Of a stretch of DNA of 64,000 nt, positions 1 through 10,993 are shown piece after piece (the stretch's first letter is position 1; each line of letters begins with the position of its first letter). Both the position numbers and the translations under genes were made by a program. Origin of the DNA: Verrucomicrobiota bacterium (GTDB taxonomy: Bacteria > Verrucomicrobiota > Verrucomicrobiia > Opitutales > UBA953); contig VHDL01000004.1 of assembly GCA_016871415.1 (NCBI GenBank), positions 62,001 to 126,000 of the forward strand. Direction: 5' to 3'. The notes under the pieces are model-generated. The model ran no database searches. It worked only from the letters and a program-made list of their open reading frames with translations, and had not been told where the DNA came from.

Positions 1-30
1 GCCGCCGTACTTCTGGACGATCAGGGCCAT
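1..30 (-). CDS. lysC: aspartate kinase, N-terminal 10 codons only
   Basis: Reading leftwards from position 30, an ATG opens MALIVQKYGG, the conserved start of aspartokinases (family consensus MxLIVQKYGGTS). Only ten codons lie inside the window. It begins 3 bp after the stop of homoserine dehydrogenase, so the two are co-transcribed. Aspartate kinase phosphorylates L-aspartate, the first step towards lysine, threonine and methionine, which fits its neighbour. The call rests on this short motif plus context; the body of the gene is outside the window. Confidence 0.75.
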   Translation of the reverse strand, partial: MALIVQKYGG

Positions 31-33
31 GGG

Positions 34-1365
34 TCAGGATTCAGGCGAGAAGATGCGCAGCACCACCGGCTCCTCCAGGACCGTGCGCAGGCCCTTGAGG
101 CCTCGCACGACGGCGGCCATCCGGCGCTCATTGACGGGGTAGGTCGAAAGCGTGACGGTCCCCCGTCCCTGGTTCGGGTGCTCGTACTGGATCACTCGGG
201 CGATCGAGACTTTGTGGCGGGAGAAGACGCGGTAGACGCCCTCCGACACGCCAGCCTGGTCGAGCAGGGAGAGACGCAGGTAGAACGGTGCGACGATTTC
301 CTCCTCGTCCGCCATGCGCAACGCGCGGCCAGACTTCTCGCGCGCCGCCAAGGCTTCGGCGGAAAGTCCCTGCGGGGCTGCGCCCGTCAGGGCGGCGATG
401 GCGTCCACGATGTCGCCGATGACCGCCGATGCGGTGGCGTCACCGCCCGCGCCCCGACCCGCGAGGGTGGTGGCCCCGACGACGTCGCCTTTGAGCGTGA
501 TGCCGTTGTTGACGCCGGAAACGCGTGCGAGGATGTCCCGGTTGGGGACGAGGGCGGGGTAGACGCCTACGGTCATCCAGTTCTGTCGGAAGTCGCGACG
601 CACTACGGCGAGGTGCTTGAGCGCGAAGCCGAAGCGACGGGCGAAGTCGATGTCGGCCGGGCCGATCTTGCGGATGCCTTCGACGAGGGTGCGGTTGCGC
701 GGCGCCCACTTGCCATGGGCCAGCCAGGCGAGGATTGAGGCCTTGTGCCAGGCGTCGATGCCGTCGACGTCGAGGGTCGGGTCGGCCTCGGCAAAGCCGA
801 GTTCCTGTGCCTCCTTCAGGGCGTCCGCGAAGGATAGGCCGTCCTCGCCCATGCGGGTGAGGATGTGATTGCAGGTGCCGTTGAGGATTCCGACGATGAG
901 TTCGAACCGGTTCGCGACGAGGCCCTCGCGGATGGCCTTGATGATGGGGATGCCTCCGGCGACGCTGGCCTCGAACAGGAACTGTCCGCCATGCCGCCGG
1001 ACGGCCCGGAAGATCTCGGGGCCGTGTTCGCAGAGCAGCGCCTTGTTGGCGGAGACGACGACCTTGCCCAGGCGAAGGGCGCGCAGGGTGAGTTCGCGGG
1101 CGCGCGTGGTCCCGCCGATGAGCTCGCAGACGACGTGCACCTTGGGGTCGTCGACGATGGCATGGGGGTCGGAGGTGAGCCGGGATGAGGGAATCCTGAC
1201 CGCACGGCGCTTGCGCAGGTTGCGGACGGAGGCGCCGCGCAGGTCGATGCGCACGCCGAGGCGCGCCTCGAGGTCGGCCTTCTTCTCGGTCAGGTGCTTC
1301 CAGACTCCCTGGCCGACGGTGCCGAGTCCGAGGATGCCGATGCCGATGGTGCGAGGGGCGGTCAT
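34..1365 (-). CDS. hom: homoserine dehydrogenase
   Basis: 443 residues, the usual length for the monofunctional enzyme with a C-terminal ACT domain. An N-terminal Rossmann motif GILGLGTVGQGV (about residues 10-21) binds NAD(P). The central region has SANKALL and the catalytic-domain signature GILNGTCNHIL followed by EAQELGFAEADPTLDVDG. The last 80 residues (FYLRLSLLDQAGVSEGV...) form an ACT domain, typical of threonine feedback control. It reduces aspartate semialdehyde to homoserine in threonine/methionine synthesis. It lies 7 bp after plsY and 3 bp before aspartate kinase, as part of a serA-plsY-hom-lysC run. Confidence 0.96.
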   Translation of the reverse strand: MTAPRTIGIGILGLGTVGQGVWKHLTEKKADLEARLGVRIDLRGASVRNLRKRRAVRIPSSRLTSDPHAIVDDPKVHVVCELIGGTTRARELTLRALRLGKVVVSANKALLCEHGPEIFRAVRRHGGQFLFEASVAGGIPIIKAIREGLVANRFELIVGILNGTCNHILTRMGEDGLSFADALKEAQELGFAEADPTLDVDGIDAWHKASILAWLAHGKWAPRNRTLVEGIRKIGPADIDFARRFGFALKHLAVVRRDFRQNWMTVGVYPALVPNRDILARVSGVNNGITLKGDVVGATTLAGRGAGGDATASAVIGDIVDAIAALTGAAPQGLSAEALAAREKSGRALRMADEEEIVAPFYLRLSLLDQAGVSEGVYRVFSRHKVSIARVIQYEHPNQGRGTVTLSTYPVNERRMAAVVRGLKGLRTVLEEPVVLRIFSPES

Positions 1366-1372
1366 GGAGAGG

Positions 1373-2014
1373 TCAGGCCTGCTTGACGAAGCGGTTTTCG
1401 GTGCCGTTGAGCAGCCGGCCGATGTTGGAGCGGTGCGTCCAGACGTTGAAGGCGGCGATGGCCGCGGCGAACCAGAACTGGACCGGTCCGAACTTCAGGG
1501 CGGTGAACTGAGGCAGAATCCAGCAGGACAAGGGTAGGGAAAGGCCCAGCGCCAGCGAGGCGAGGGAGACGTAACGTGAGGTGAGGAACACCAGTCCCCA
1601 GAGCGTTGCGCCGATGAGGATCGGGACGGGCAGGAGCACCAGGAGTCCGCCGATGGTGGAGGCCACGCCCTTGCCCCCCTTGAACTTGAGGAAGCAGGAG
1701 AAGCAATGCCCGAGCAGCGTGCCGACGAAGCCGGCGACGCAAATCGTGAAATGAATGTCGGAGGCCGTGGGAGTCTCGCCGACGCGGAGCAGCAGCTGCG
1801 GCAGGCCGGCGCCGACGAAGCCCTTCAGCACGTCGAGCGCGAAGACGAGGTTGCCCGGTCCCTTGCCGAGGACGCGTTTGACGTTGGTCGCGCCCGGGTT
1901 ACCAGAGCCTTCCTTGAGGATGTCCACGCCGTGCCGCTTCGCCACCAGCACGGCGAAGTTGACGGAGCCCACGAGATAGCCGAGCCCGAAGAAGATGGCG
2001 ACGGCCGCGAACAT
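1373..2014 (-). CDS. plsY: glycerol-3-phosphate acyltransferase PlsY
   Basis: 213-residue polytopic inner-membrane protein. It carries the three PlsY signatures: GSGNPGATNV near residue 36, FKGGKGVAST near 112, and an HRSNIGRLLNGTE stretch near the C terminus. PlsY transfers the acyl group of acyl-phosphate to glycerol-3-phosphate, the first acylation in phospholipid synthesis; it needs PlsX, which is not in the window. Its start is 3 bp beyond the stop of serA and its stop is 7 bp before hom, so it is embedded in an amino-acid operon. The placement looks like co-transcription for convenience rather than pathway logic. Confidence 0.95.
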   Translation of the reverse strand: MFAAVAIFFGLGYLVGSVNFAVLVAKRHGVDILKEGSGNPGATNVKRVLGKGPGNLVFALDVLKGFVGAGLPQLLLRVGETPTASDIHFTICVAGFVGTLLGHCFSCFLKFKGGKGVASTIGGLLVLLPVPILIGATLWGLVFLTSRYVSLASLALGLSLPLSCWILPQFTALKFGPVQFWFAAAIAAFNVWTHRSNIGRLLNGTENRFVKQA

Positions 2015-2017
2015 CGC

Positions 2018-3622
2018 TCAGGCTTCGATCAGCTTAGCGCTGACGATCGCCGGATTGCGCAGGATCTCGGCGAGGGCGGAGGCGCCGGGGGCGCTGTCCA
2101 GCTGATAGACGGCCAGCGCGTTGGCGCCGCCGGAGCGGCTGAGCGACATGTTGGCGATGTTCACGCGTTCCTTGGCCAGGAGCGTGCCCAGGGCGCCGAT
2201 GATGCCCGGCTGGTCCTGGTTCTCGATGAGGAGAAGCTTGCCTTCGGGCACAAACTCAAGGGTGCGTCCGTTGATGGAGACGATGCGCGGGGACTGGGCT
2301 TTGCCGATCACCGTGCCCGCCACGGAGACGGACTTGCCGCCGCCGAGCGAAGCCTCGACGAGGATGAACTCCTTGTAGTCGGCCTCAGCCGAGGAGCGGA
2401 CGGTCTGCACCTCCACGCCGAGGGCCTTGAGCTTGCCGGGGGCATTGACGTCGGTGACGCCTTCGACGATGCCGCGAAGGTAGCCGCGCTGGAAGGCGCG
2501 CGCGATGGCGTTCGCGCCCTGGTCGGAGCCCTCGCCGAAGGTCGTCAGGCGCAGCGATTCGATGCGTCCCGGGGCGGCCAGCTGGCGGGCGATGGAGCCT
2601 AGCTTCTGGGCGAGGGCCAGGAAGGGCTTGATTGCCGCCAGTGTCTGAGAGTCGACGGAAGGAAGATTGACGGCGTTGGCGGGGGAGCCGCCGCCAAGCA
2701 CGGTGATGGTGGCCTCGGCGACCTCGACGCCGACGTTCTCCTGGGCCTCCGCGGTGGAGGCGCCGAGGTGAGGCGAGAGGTGGGCCTTCGGGAGGGAGCG
2801 CAGCGGGTGGTCCTTGGGCAGGGGCTCTTCGACGAAGACGTCGAAGCCGCACCCGCCGCACTGTCCAGACTTCAGCGCATCGGCCAGCGCCGCCTCGTCG
2901 ACGATGCCGCCGCGCGCGCAGTTCACAATCTTCACGCCCTTCTTCATCTTGGCGAAGGCGGCGGCGTCGACCATGCCCTCGGTGGCGCCCTGCTTCCCCT
3001 TCTCGATGAGGGGCATGTGCACGGTGACGAAGTCGGACAGGGCGAAGACCTCGTCGAGGGTCGCGATCGAGACGCCCAGGGCCTTGGCGCGGGCTTCGGT
3101 AAGATAGGGGTCGTAGGCGAGGACCTTCATGCCGAAGGCCAGTGCCCGCTTGGACACTTCGGCGCCGATGCGGCCCAGCCCGAGCACGCCGAGGGTCTTG
3201 CCATTGAGTTCGGAGCCCGAGAGGGTCTTCCGGTCCCACTTGCCTTCCTTCATGGACTGGACGGCCTCCGGCACGGGGCGGGCCAGGGAGAGAAGGTGGG
3301 TGAAGGTGAGTTCGGCCGTCGCGATGGTGTTGCCGGAAGGGGTGTTCATCACGATGACACCCCGCTCGGTGGCGGCGTCGACGTCGATGTTGTCCACGCC
3401 GACCCCGGCTCTGCCCACGCAAACCAGGCGCTGGGCGGTGTTGAGGACCTCGCGGGTGATCTGGGTCTCGGAGCGGACCAGGATGGCGTCGACGTCGGCG
3501 ACCAGATTGAGCACCTGTTCCGAAGTGGAACCGTAGGCTTCGACGACTTCGTAGCCCGGCTGAGCCTTCAGCAGGGCGACTCCGGTGGGTGAGATTTTGT
3601 CGGCGACGAGTACCTTGGGCAT
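2018..3622 (-). CDS. serA: D-3-phosphoglycerate dehydrogenase (long, ACT-containing type)
   Basis: 534 residues, the length of the long SerA form (Bacillus/Mycobacterium type). The substrate-binding half precedes the nucleotide motif GLGRIGAEVSKRA (about 147-159). Catalytic residues are visible as Arg in NCARGGIVDE, Glu in FVEEPL and His in SPHLGAST. An intervening domain (about 320-450) follows, then a C-terminal ACT domain (ENQDQPGIIGALGTLL...) that in this family binds serine for feedback inhibition. It oxidises 3-phosphoglycerate, opening serine synthesis. The 84-bp spacer from the helicase gene is the nearest non-coding stretch upstream and could carry its promoter. Confidence 0.96.
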   Translation of the reverse strand: MPKVLVADKISPTGVALLKAQPGYEVVEAYGSTSEQVLNLVADVDAILVRSETQITREVLNTAQRLVCVGRAGVGVDNIDVDAATERGVIVMNTPSGNTIATAELTFTHLLSLARPVPEAVQSMKEGKWDRKTLSGSELNGKTLGVLGLGRIGAEVSKRALAFGMKVLAYDPYLTEARAKALGVSIATLDEVFALSDFVTVHMPLIEKGKQGATEGMVDAAAFAKMKKGVKIVNCARGGIVDEAALADALKSGQCGGCGFDVFVEEPLPKDHPLRSLPKAHLSPHLGASTAEAQENVGVEVAEATITVLGGGSPANAVNLPSVDSQTLAAIKPFLALAQKLGSIARQLAAPGRIESLRLTTFGEGSDQGANAIARAFQRGYLRGIVEGVTDVNAPGKLKALGVEVQTVRSSAEADYKEFILVEASLGGGKSVSVAGTVIGKAQSPRIVSINGRTLEFVPEGKLLLIENQDQPGIIGALGTLLAKERVNIANMSLSRSGGANALAVYQLDSAPGASALAEILRNPAIVSAKLIEA

Positions 3623-3706
3623 GGCGGCTTGGTCAAAGTTTGGTTTGAGTCATAAAGGCACGCCTTTGGCAATGGCAAGAGCACCCTTGCCGCGTCATAC
3701 CCGAGC

Positions 3707-5758
<2,052 letters not shown>

Positions 5759-5760
5759 GG

Positions 5761-6663
5761 TCAGCTTCCCTCGGCCTGTCGGCGTTCCAGCAGACGGAAC
5801 TTCACGGCCTGTTCGTCCGCACGGTAGGAGGAGCGCACGAGGGGGCCGGATTCGACGTGCTTCACTCCGGCCGCGAGCGCGAAGGCCTTCCACTCCGCGA
5901 ATTCGTCTGGATGCACCCACCGATCCATCGGGGCATGCTCCTTGCTCGGTGAAAGGTACTGTCCGATAGTCAGGATGTCCACGTCGGCCGCCGCGATGTC
6001 GCGAAGCAACGCGGCCACCTCCTCCTTACGTTCACCGATGCCAAGCATGACTCCGGTCTTGGTCACGAAGCCGCGTGTCTTGGCGTGCTTCAGCACCCAG
6101 AACGAGCGGTCGTAGCGGGCGGTCTTGCGGACGGGCCGCTGGAGGCGTTCGACGGTCTCCAGGTTATGGTTGAGGATGTCGGGACGGGCGTCCAGCAGGG
6201 TGTCGAGGTGCTCCTGTTCTCCGCGGAAGTCAGCCGGGAGCACCTCGACGGTGGTCGCGGGGCAGCGTCGGCGGGTGGCCCTGACGGTGGCGGCCCAGAC
6301 CGAGGCGCCGCCGTCCTTGAGGTCGTCCCGGGCCACGGAGGTGATGACGACGTGCTTCAGGTTCATCAGCGCGATCGACTCGGCCACGCGGGCGGGTTCC
6401 CCGAGGTCCAGCTCCGAGGGGCGTCCGGACTGCACGGCGCAGAAGGTGCAGGATCGGGTGCAGACGTTGCCCAGGATCATGACCGTGGCGCTGCCCCGCG
6501 ACCAGCATTCGCCCATGTTCGGGCACTGCGCGGACTGGCAGACCGTATGGAGCTTGTGGAGGTCCACGTTGGCCTTGGTGGCCAGGTATTCCGGCCCGCT
6601 GGGGAGCCTGGCCCTGAGCCAGTCGGGCTTGCGCGGGGATTCGAGCATCGGAGGTAGCAACAT
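5761..6663 (-). CDS. lipA: lipoyl synthase
   Basis: About 300 residues. Both iron-sulfur clusters are visible: the auxiliary cluster motif CQSAQCPNMGEC and the radical-SAM motif CTRSCTFC, followed by AVQSGRP. The C-terminal YHADEQ-like segment (here SSYRADEQAVKFR) is also typical. It inserts two sulfur atoms into octanoyl groups of lipoate-dependent enzymes. The frame is open to 6744, but the ATG at 6663 has AGGAAGGAA immediately upstream and gives the normal LipA length. The helicase start follows the stop by 2 bp, implying translational coupling. Confidence 0.96.
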   Translation of the reverse strand: MLLPPMLESPRKPDWLRARLPSGPEYLATKANVDLHKLHTVCQSAQCPNMGECWSRGSATVMILGNVCTRSCTFCAVQSGRPSELDLGEPARVAESIALMNLKHVVITSVARDDLKDGGASVWAATVRATRRRCPATTVEVLPADFRGEQEHLDTLLDARPDILNHNLETVERLQRPVRKTARYDRSFWVLKHAKTRGFVTKTGVMLGIGERKEEVAALLRDIAAADVDILTIGQYLSPSKEHAPMDRWVHPDEFAEWKAFALAAGVKHVESGPLVRSSYRADEQAVKFRLLERRQAEGS

Positions 6664-6700
6664 TTCCTTCCTTTCGGGTTTTTCAATCCAACAAAAGGGA

Positions 6701-6728
6701 GGGGCGCCCGTCTCACGACGGGCGCCCC
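6701..6728 (-). terminator. hairpin upstream of lipA, probable terminator
   Basis: Perfect 11-bp stem GGGGCGCCCGT/ACGGGCGCCCC with a 6-nt loop. Read on the minus strand it is followed by TCCCTTTTGTT, a modest U-rich tract. It lies between the outer-membrane protein gene and lipA and could stop readthrough into lipA or act as a leader structure. Confidence 0.55.
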
Positions 6729-6792
6729 TGGTGCTATGCTGCAATCTCCCGGTTCTGAAACTGTCTCAGGCCGGGAATTTCACCGACCACGG

Positions 6793-6820
6793 GGCCGGGC
6801 GTTCCGAAGAACGCCCGGCC
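6793..6820 (-). terminator. strong hairpin just after the outer-membrane protein stop codon
   Basis: 12-bp perfect stem (arm GGCCGGGCGTTC and its complement) closed by a CGAA tetraloop, starting 7 bp after the stop at 6827. There is no U-tract on the minus strand, so this may be an RNA-stabilising 3' end rather than an intrinsic terminator; the second hairpin at 6701-6728 may complete termination. Confidence 0.5.
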
Positions 6821-6826
6821 GGCAGG

Positions 6827-7609
6827 TCAGAATACGGCCTTGATGGAAGCGCCGCAGAAGAACTGGTCTTCGTCAGCCCCAACTCCGATCAGGCTTGTGT
6901 TCGTTTCGGTACGGCCTGCCCCTGAGATGTTGTAGGCAATGTAGGGGGTCAATGTGACGCTGCTGGAGATGGCGATGGGCAGCGAGGCGTTGAGAAGGAC
7001 GTGGGTCCACACGCTTTCGCTTCCGACGTTGAAGCCCGCGCCATTGATCACGGTGTAGTAACCGCCGAGGCTGTAACCGGCGGCCGCCTTGAGGACAAGG
7101 GAGGTTGAGTCGCTGAGGGCGAGGGTCTTGTCCACCGCAAGCTCGGCGTATCCTGCTTCGATGAAGAAGTCGTAAGCCAGGGTGGTCGTGACGTTGACGG
7201 GCCCCACGGCCTTGGCGGCGCTCAGATAAACTTCATGGGAGTAGCTCTGTCCGAGTCCGGTGGCGGAGTAGCCGTCGAAGAAGAAGAAGTAGGTGTAGCC
7301 GGCGGTGATGGTGGCGAAGCCAACGTCAAACGCGAGGGAGGCCCCGAGGTCCAACTCCTGGTAAGTGGAGCCGCTGTCAGCGGTGTAGTAGGCAAACGCA
7401 CTCGCGGTGGTGGAATCCGACAACTTCTTGGAGGCTCCCAAGTTGAACCAGGTGTTGTCATTGGAGAACCAGAGTCCGCGGTAGTAATATTCGCTGTCGT
7501 AGCCCGCGGTGAGGTCGAACGCGATCGGCGAGGCGGCCGGCGCGGTCGACTGCGCCAGGGCGGCGGCAGCGAGGAGGGTGGTGGTGGTGATGGAGGTGAT
7601 GTGCTTCAT
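6827..7609 (-). CDS. outer-membrane beta-barrel protein, TorF-like
   Basis: 260 residues with a Sec signal peptide (hydrophobic stretch ending about residue 26, AAPA/AS region). The rest is alternating short hydrophobic strands rich in Tyr, Ser, Thr and Gly, ending in Phe (...SIKAVF) as outer-membrane barrels do. The opening FDLTAGYDSEYYYRGLWFS matches the start of the TorF putative porin family. An AGGGGGG ribosome site sits 4 nt before the ATG. It is transcribed alone, with hairpins after it. Transport substrate is unknown; the family name is an inference from the N-terminal strand pattern. Confidence 0.75.
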   Translation of the reverse strand: MKHITSITTTTLLAAAALAQSTAPAASPIAFDLTAGYDSEYYYRGLWFSNDNTWFNLGASKKLSDSTTASAFAYYTADSGSTYQELDLGASLAFDVGFATITAGYTYFFFFDGYSATGLGQSYSHEVYLSAAKAVGPVNVTTTLAYDFFIEAGYAELAVDKTLALSDSTSLVLKAAAGYSLGGYYTVINGAGFNVGSESVWTHVLLNASLPIAISSSVTLTPYIAYNISGAGRTETNTSLIGVGADEDQFFCGASIKAVF

Positions 7610-7740
7610 GGCACCCCCCTATACGCACTCCCCGTGCCAACACGCTCGCCGAGGGTCTTTGGCGACTATTTGTACCCATAAAGACGCAAAACGGCGTTTC
7701 CCGGGCTTAAAACCTGCCAACCCTGCCCAATATGCGGCAG

Positions 7741-9186
7741 TCACCCGTGGGCTCCTGCTGCGCGGTAGGCCGTCACGTGCCTGTCGGCTGATAGTTTCCA
7801 GCTGAATTCGGTCCGCATGCCGTTGAGTTGCACTTTGCGATAGGCCTTCGGGTCGGAAAAGAGTTCCAAGGCGCGGCCGATCGCCCACTCGACACCCTGC
7901 AGGTCGGCGTGCTCGAAGACGATGCCGGTCGCATCCGTAGCACCGGGCGACCAAGGCCTCACCGTGTCGGCGAGTCCGCCGGTGGCCCGTACGACCGGCG
8001 GCGTGCCGTAGGCCATAGAATACATCTGATTGAGTCCGCAGGGCTCGAATCGGCTGGGCATCAGGAAGAAGTCGGACCCGGCCTCGATGCGGTGCGAGAG
8101 GCCGTGATCTAAGCCGATGCGTACGCCGCACAGGGAGGGAAATCCGGCGGCCAGGGCCCGGAACGCGCCCTCGAGTCCGCCGTCGCCGCTGCCCAGGAGC
8201 ACGAAGCGGAGTCGGCCGTCACGGAGGAAGGAGGGCAGAGCCGCGGCGGCCAGGTCGAGGCCCTTCTGATCCCACAGCCGTGAGACCACGCCGAAGATCG
8301 GGGGAGCCTTCGGATCGTCGCGCAGGCCGAATTCGCGGGCCAGGGCCAGACGGCACTCCTCCTTGCCCTTCATGCTCCTAGGGGAGAAGGGGGCTGCGAT
8401 CAGCCGGTCCGTGCGCGGATTCCATTCGTCAGTGTCTACGCCGTTGAGGATGCCTTCGAGGGCCGATTCCCTCCTGCGCACCACCGCTTCCAGTCCGTGT
8501 CCGAAGGCGGGCGTGAGGATCTCGCGCGCGTAGGTCGGGCTGACGGTGATGACCCGGGCCGCGTGCAGCACGCCTCCCTTGAGGAAGTTGACGCCGCCGA
8601 GGCACTCGAGCTCGGACGGCTGCCACAGCCAGCCGGGCAGGCCCAGGAAATCCATGATGCCTCGGTGGGCGACCCCTTGGTGCTGAAGATTGTGGATGCT
8701 GAGGACGCTCACGGCGCCGCCCAAGGGGCTTTCCTTGAGGACGGTGTTCAGCAGGGGCGGGACGAGACCCGCGGTCCAGTCGTGGCAGTGGATGACGTCA
8801 GGAATCCAGCCCGAGGCCAGGCAGGCGTCGAGCGCGGCGCGGGCGTAAAAGGCCGCTCGCTCCGCGAAGTCGGCCCGCGCAGGGTAGACTTCCTTGGCTC
8901 CATAGTAGTCGTCGTGCTCGATGAACCAGGCCTCGAAACCTTTGGATGCCTGCAGCGACAACACGCGGCAGGCGGCCTTTTCGGGCGGGCCGCCCACGCC
9001 GACCCTGAGCGAAGGCATGAGGACGGACATCCTTTCCCTGCCCGGCACCGAGCCATAGAGGGGCGTGACGGCCTTCACGTCATGACCCGACGCACCGAGG
9101 GCCTTCGCCAAGGCCGCGGTCGCGTCGCCGAGCCCGCCGGCCTTGGACCACGGCGCGAGTTCAGGCGTGACGTGCAGGATCTTCAT
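7741..9186 (-). CDS. glgA: glycogen synthase (ADP-glucose type)
   Basis: 481 residues, the normal GlgA length (E. coli 477). It opens with MKILHVTPELAPWSKAGGLG, containing the K-x-G-G ADP-glucose loop. The C-terminal GT-B half carries SRFEPCGLNQMYSMAYGT with the catalytic Glu, followed by TGGLADTV. It elongates alpha-1,4-glucan from ADP-glucose. The frame stays open upstream to 9990, but the ATG at 9186 overlaps the exosortase stop by 4 bp (ATGA) and starts exactly where homology begins. It is the last gene of the yej-exosortase run. Glycogen phosphorylase lies about 9.6 kb away on the other strand. Confidence 0.96.
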   Translation of the reverse strand: MKILHVTPELAPWSKAGGLGDATAALAKALGASGHDVKAVTPLYGSVPGRERMSVLMPSLRVGVGGPPEKAACRVLSLQASKGFEAWFIEHDDYYGAKEVYPARADFAERAAFYARAALDACLASGWIPDVIHCHDWTAGLVPPLLNTVLKESPLGGAVSVLSIHNLQHQGVAHRGIMDFLGLPGWLWQPSELECLGGVNFLKGGVLHAARVITVSPTYAREILTPAFGHGLEAVVRRRESALEGILNGVDTDEWNPRTDRLIAAPFSPRSMKGKEECRLALAREFGLRDDPKAPPIFGVVSRLWDQKGLDLAAAALPSFLRDGRLRFVLLGSGDGGLEGAFRALAAGFPSLCGVRIGLDHGLSHRIEAGSDFFLMPSRFEPCGLNQMYSMAYGTPPVVRATGGLADTVRPWSPGATDATGIVFEHADLQGVEWAIGRALELFSDPKAYRKVQLNGMRTEFSWKLSADRHVTAYRAAGAHG

Positions 9187-10190
9187 CGTTCGGGTTTCGT
9201 TCTTCCGATGCGGTTGAGCAGGGGGACGAGCGCGACCAGCAGGAAAAGGGCCAGCGCCATGGCCACATTCCCGGCGAGGTCGTGGACGGTGCCGAGGAAG
9301 GAGAAGCCCGGTGCGCCGTGCGCGACGCCCCAAGGGTCCAGGTCCAAGGACTTGGACCCGTGCTCCAGCGCATGTGAGGCCAGGAAAACGTTTCTTCCTA
9401 GGTTGAGGAGGACGGCCACGGCGCCGCCCGCCGCCATCAGCGCGGCTTTGCGCAGGACGGAGCCCCAGGCGCCGCCCTCGATGAACACGGCGCTGAGGAA
9501 GGCGGAGGCGAACACGCAGGCGGAAAGCGACCGGATGCCAGAGCAGGCGTCGGCCACGCCGACGGCGTCGTTGTTCGCGAAGACGATGGTGTTGCCGCTG
9601 GTGCGTATGACGTGACCGGAGGCTCGCAGGATGCCCGAGACGACCTCGGTCACGAGCGTGAGCAGCTCCCCTTTCACGCGATTGTCCACAAGGTAGAGGA
9701 AGGGGCCGGACACGATCCACACGCAGACGGGGAAGGTGAGGAGGCCGACCGTGCGCAGCCGGGAGGCCGCGGAGGGCTCGCTTTCTCCTGGAGCACGCGG
9801 TGCGAGGAAGGCGATGGAGAGGCCCGCTCCGGCCAGTCCGAAGGCGATGGCGAGCGTCGGCACGGGTCCGGTACCGAAGACCGCCCGTCCGGCGGCCCCC
9901 AGCGCGAACACGGCCAGCGAAGTGAAAGCCAGGAGAAAGGCGGCGCCGATCTGCCAGCGTGGGGCGGATCCGCCTGAGGGATTGCCGCACAGGGCGTCAC
10001 GAAGGTCATCCCATCGGTCCCAGGCGACGTAAGCGGCCAGGAAGGGGACGAGGTAGCCGAAGGTGTAATCCTCCTTGGTGCTCCAGACGGCCCACTGATC
10101 CCAGGTGGCGAAGGCGGCCATCGCGACGAGCAAAGCGCCCGTGCCGGCGGTCATTAGGTCGACGCGCGCAGGCTGTCCTTCGGCGGTCAT
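9183..10190 (-). CDS. exosortase/archaeosortase family protein
   Basis: 335-residue inner-membrane protein with about eight hydrophobic segments. The family's catalytic triad is present: Cys216 in ADACSGIRS, Arg266 in NLGRN, and His303 in TVHDLAG. Exosortases recognise C-terminal PEP-CTERM-like tripartite tails and process exported proteins. No protein in this window ends with such a tail and no EpsI domain is attached, so the substrates lie elsewhere. It overlaps the upstream ATPase gene by 1 nt (TGATG) and glgA by 4 nt, so all three are translationally coupled. Linkage to peptide import and glycogen synthesis is unusual. Confidence 0.88.
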   Translation of the reverse strand: MTAEGQPARVDLMTAGTGALLVAMAAFATWDQWAVWSTKEDYTFGYLVPFLAAYVAWDRWDDLRDALCGNPSGGSAPRWQIGAAFLLAFTSLAVFALGAAGRAVFGTGPVPTLAIAFGLAGAGLSIAFLAPRAPGESEPSAASRLRTVGLLTFPVCVWIVSGPFLYLVDNRVKGELLTLVTEVVSGILRASGHVIRTSGNTIVFANNDAVGVADACSGIRSLSACVFASAFLSAVFIEGGAWGSVLRKAALMAAGGAVAVLLNLGRNVFLASHALEHGSKSLDLDPWGVAHGAPGFSFLGTVHDLAGNVAMALALFLLVALVPLLNRIGRTKPER

Positions 10191-10993
10191 CAGAACTTCG
10201 GCACGGCCTCCAGCAGGCGGCGGGTGTATTCCTCGCGGGGATCCCGGAGGATGGTCTCCGGAGGCCCCTGTTCGACGATGCGCCCGGCGTTCATCACGAG
10301 GACGTGGTCGCTGACGTGCTCGATGACGGCGAGGTCGTGGCCGATGAAGAGGTAGGTCAGGCCAAGGCTTTCCTGCAGGTCCTGGAGGAGGTTCACGACT
10401 TCGGCCTGCACCGAGACGTCGAGCGCCGAGACGGGCTCGTCACAGATGATCAGTTCGGGCTGGACGGCGAGCGCGCGGGCGATGCCGATGCGCTGTCGCT
10501 GGCCGCCGGAGAACTCATGGGGATGCTTGCGCAGGTCGTCGCCCGTGAGCTGCACGCTGCGCAGGAGCTGCTCGCAGCGTGCCTCGCGCTCGGACCTGCT
10601 CATGGCCGGAAAGTGGATTTCCAGCGGTTCGGAAAGGATGCCGAAGACGTCGGTGCGAGGGTTGAGCGAATTGTAGGGGTCCTGGAAGATCATCTGGATC
10701 CTCTTGCGGTACGGATGGAAGTCGGCCGATCCGAGTCCGGTCAGGTCGACGCCGTCGTAGAGAATCGCTCCGCGGGTGACCGGAGCGAGGCGAATCACGG
10801 CCTTGCCGGTCGTGCTCTTGCCGGAGCCTGATTCCCCGACGACGCCGACGGTCTGTCCCCGGGGGACTGAGAAGCTGACGCCGTCCACGGCCTTCTTGGG
10901 CCCGGGGGTCGGCATGAAGAACCAGGGGGCGCGCACGGGGTAGTGCACGGCGAGGTCGCGGACCTCGAGCAGGGGAGGGGTCGAGGGATTCAT
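10190..10993 (-). CDS. peptide ABC transporter ATPase (second; OppF/YejF C-half-like)
   Basis: 267 residues. Walker A GESGSGKSTTGKA, ABC signature FSGGQRQRIGIARAL, Walker B LIICDEPVSALDVS, and the H-loop GHDLAVIEHVSDHV are all intact. The C terminus DPREEYTRRLLEAVP matches the Opp/Dpp peptide subfamily. In E. coli one protein, YejF, carries two such ATPase domains; here they are separate genes overlapping by 4 bp (ATGA at 10990-10993). It should energise import through the YejB/YejE-like permeases upstream. Confidence 0.93.
   Translation of the reverse strand: MNPSTPPLLEVRDLAVHYPVRAPWFFMPTPGPKKAVDGVSFSVPRGQTVGVVGESGSGKSTTGKAVIRLAPVTRGAILYDGVDLTGLGSADFHPYRKRIQMIFQDPYNSLNPRTDVFGILSEPLEIHFPAMSRSEREARCEQLLRSVQLTGDDLRKHPHEFSGGQRQRIGIARALAVQPELIICDEPVSALDVSVQAEVVNLLQDLQESLGLTYLFIGHDLAVIEHVSDHVLVMNAGRIVEQGPPETILRDPREEYTRRLLEAVPKF

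Noticed and set aside
2385-3422. Long Arg-rich frame overlapping serA
   Set aside because: Typical high-GC shadow frame; composition and lack of motifs mark it as non-coding.
5759-5920. N-terminal extension of the UvrD-like helicase frame
   Set aside because: It lies inside lipA on the same strand, has no family similarity, and a GTG with ribosome site at 5758 fits the homology start.
9187-9990. Long in-frame extension of glgA across the exosortase gene
   Set aside because: Arg/Pro-rich out-of-frame translation of the exosortase; glgA homology starts exactly at ATG 9186.
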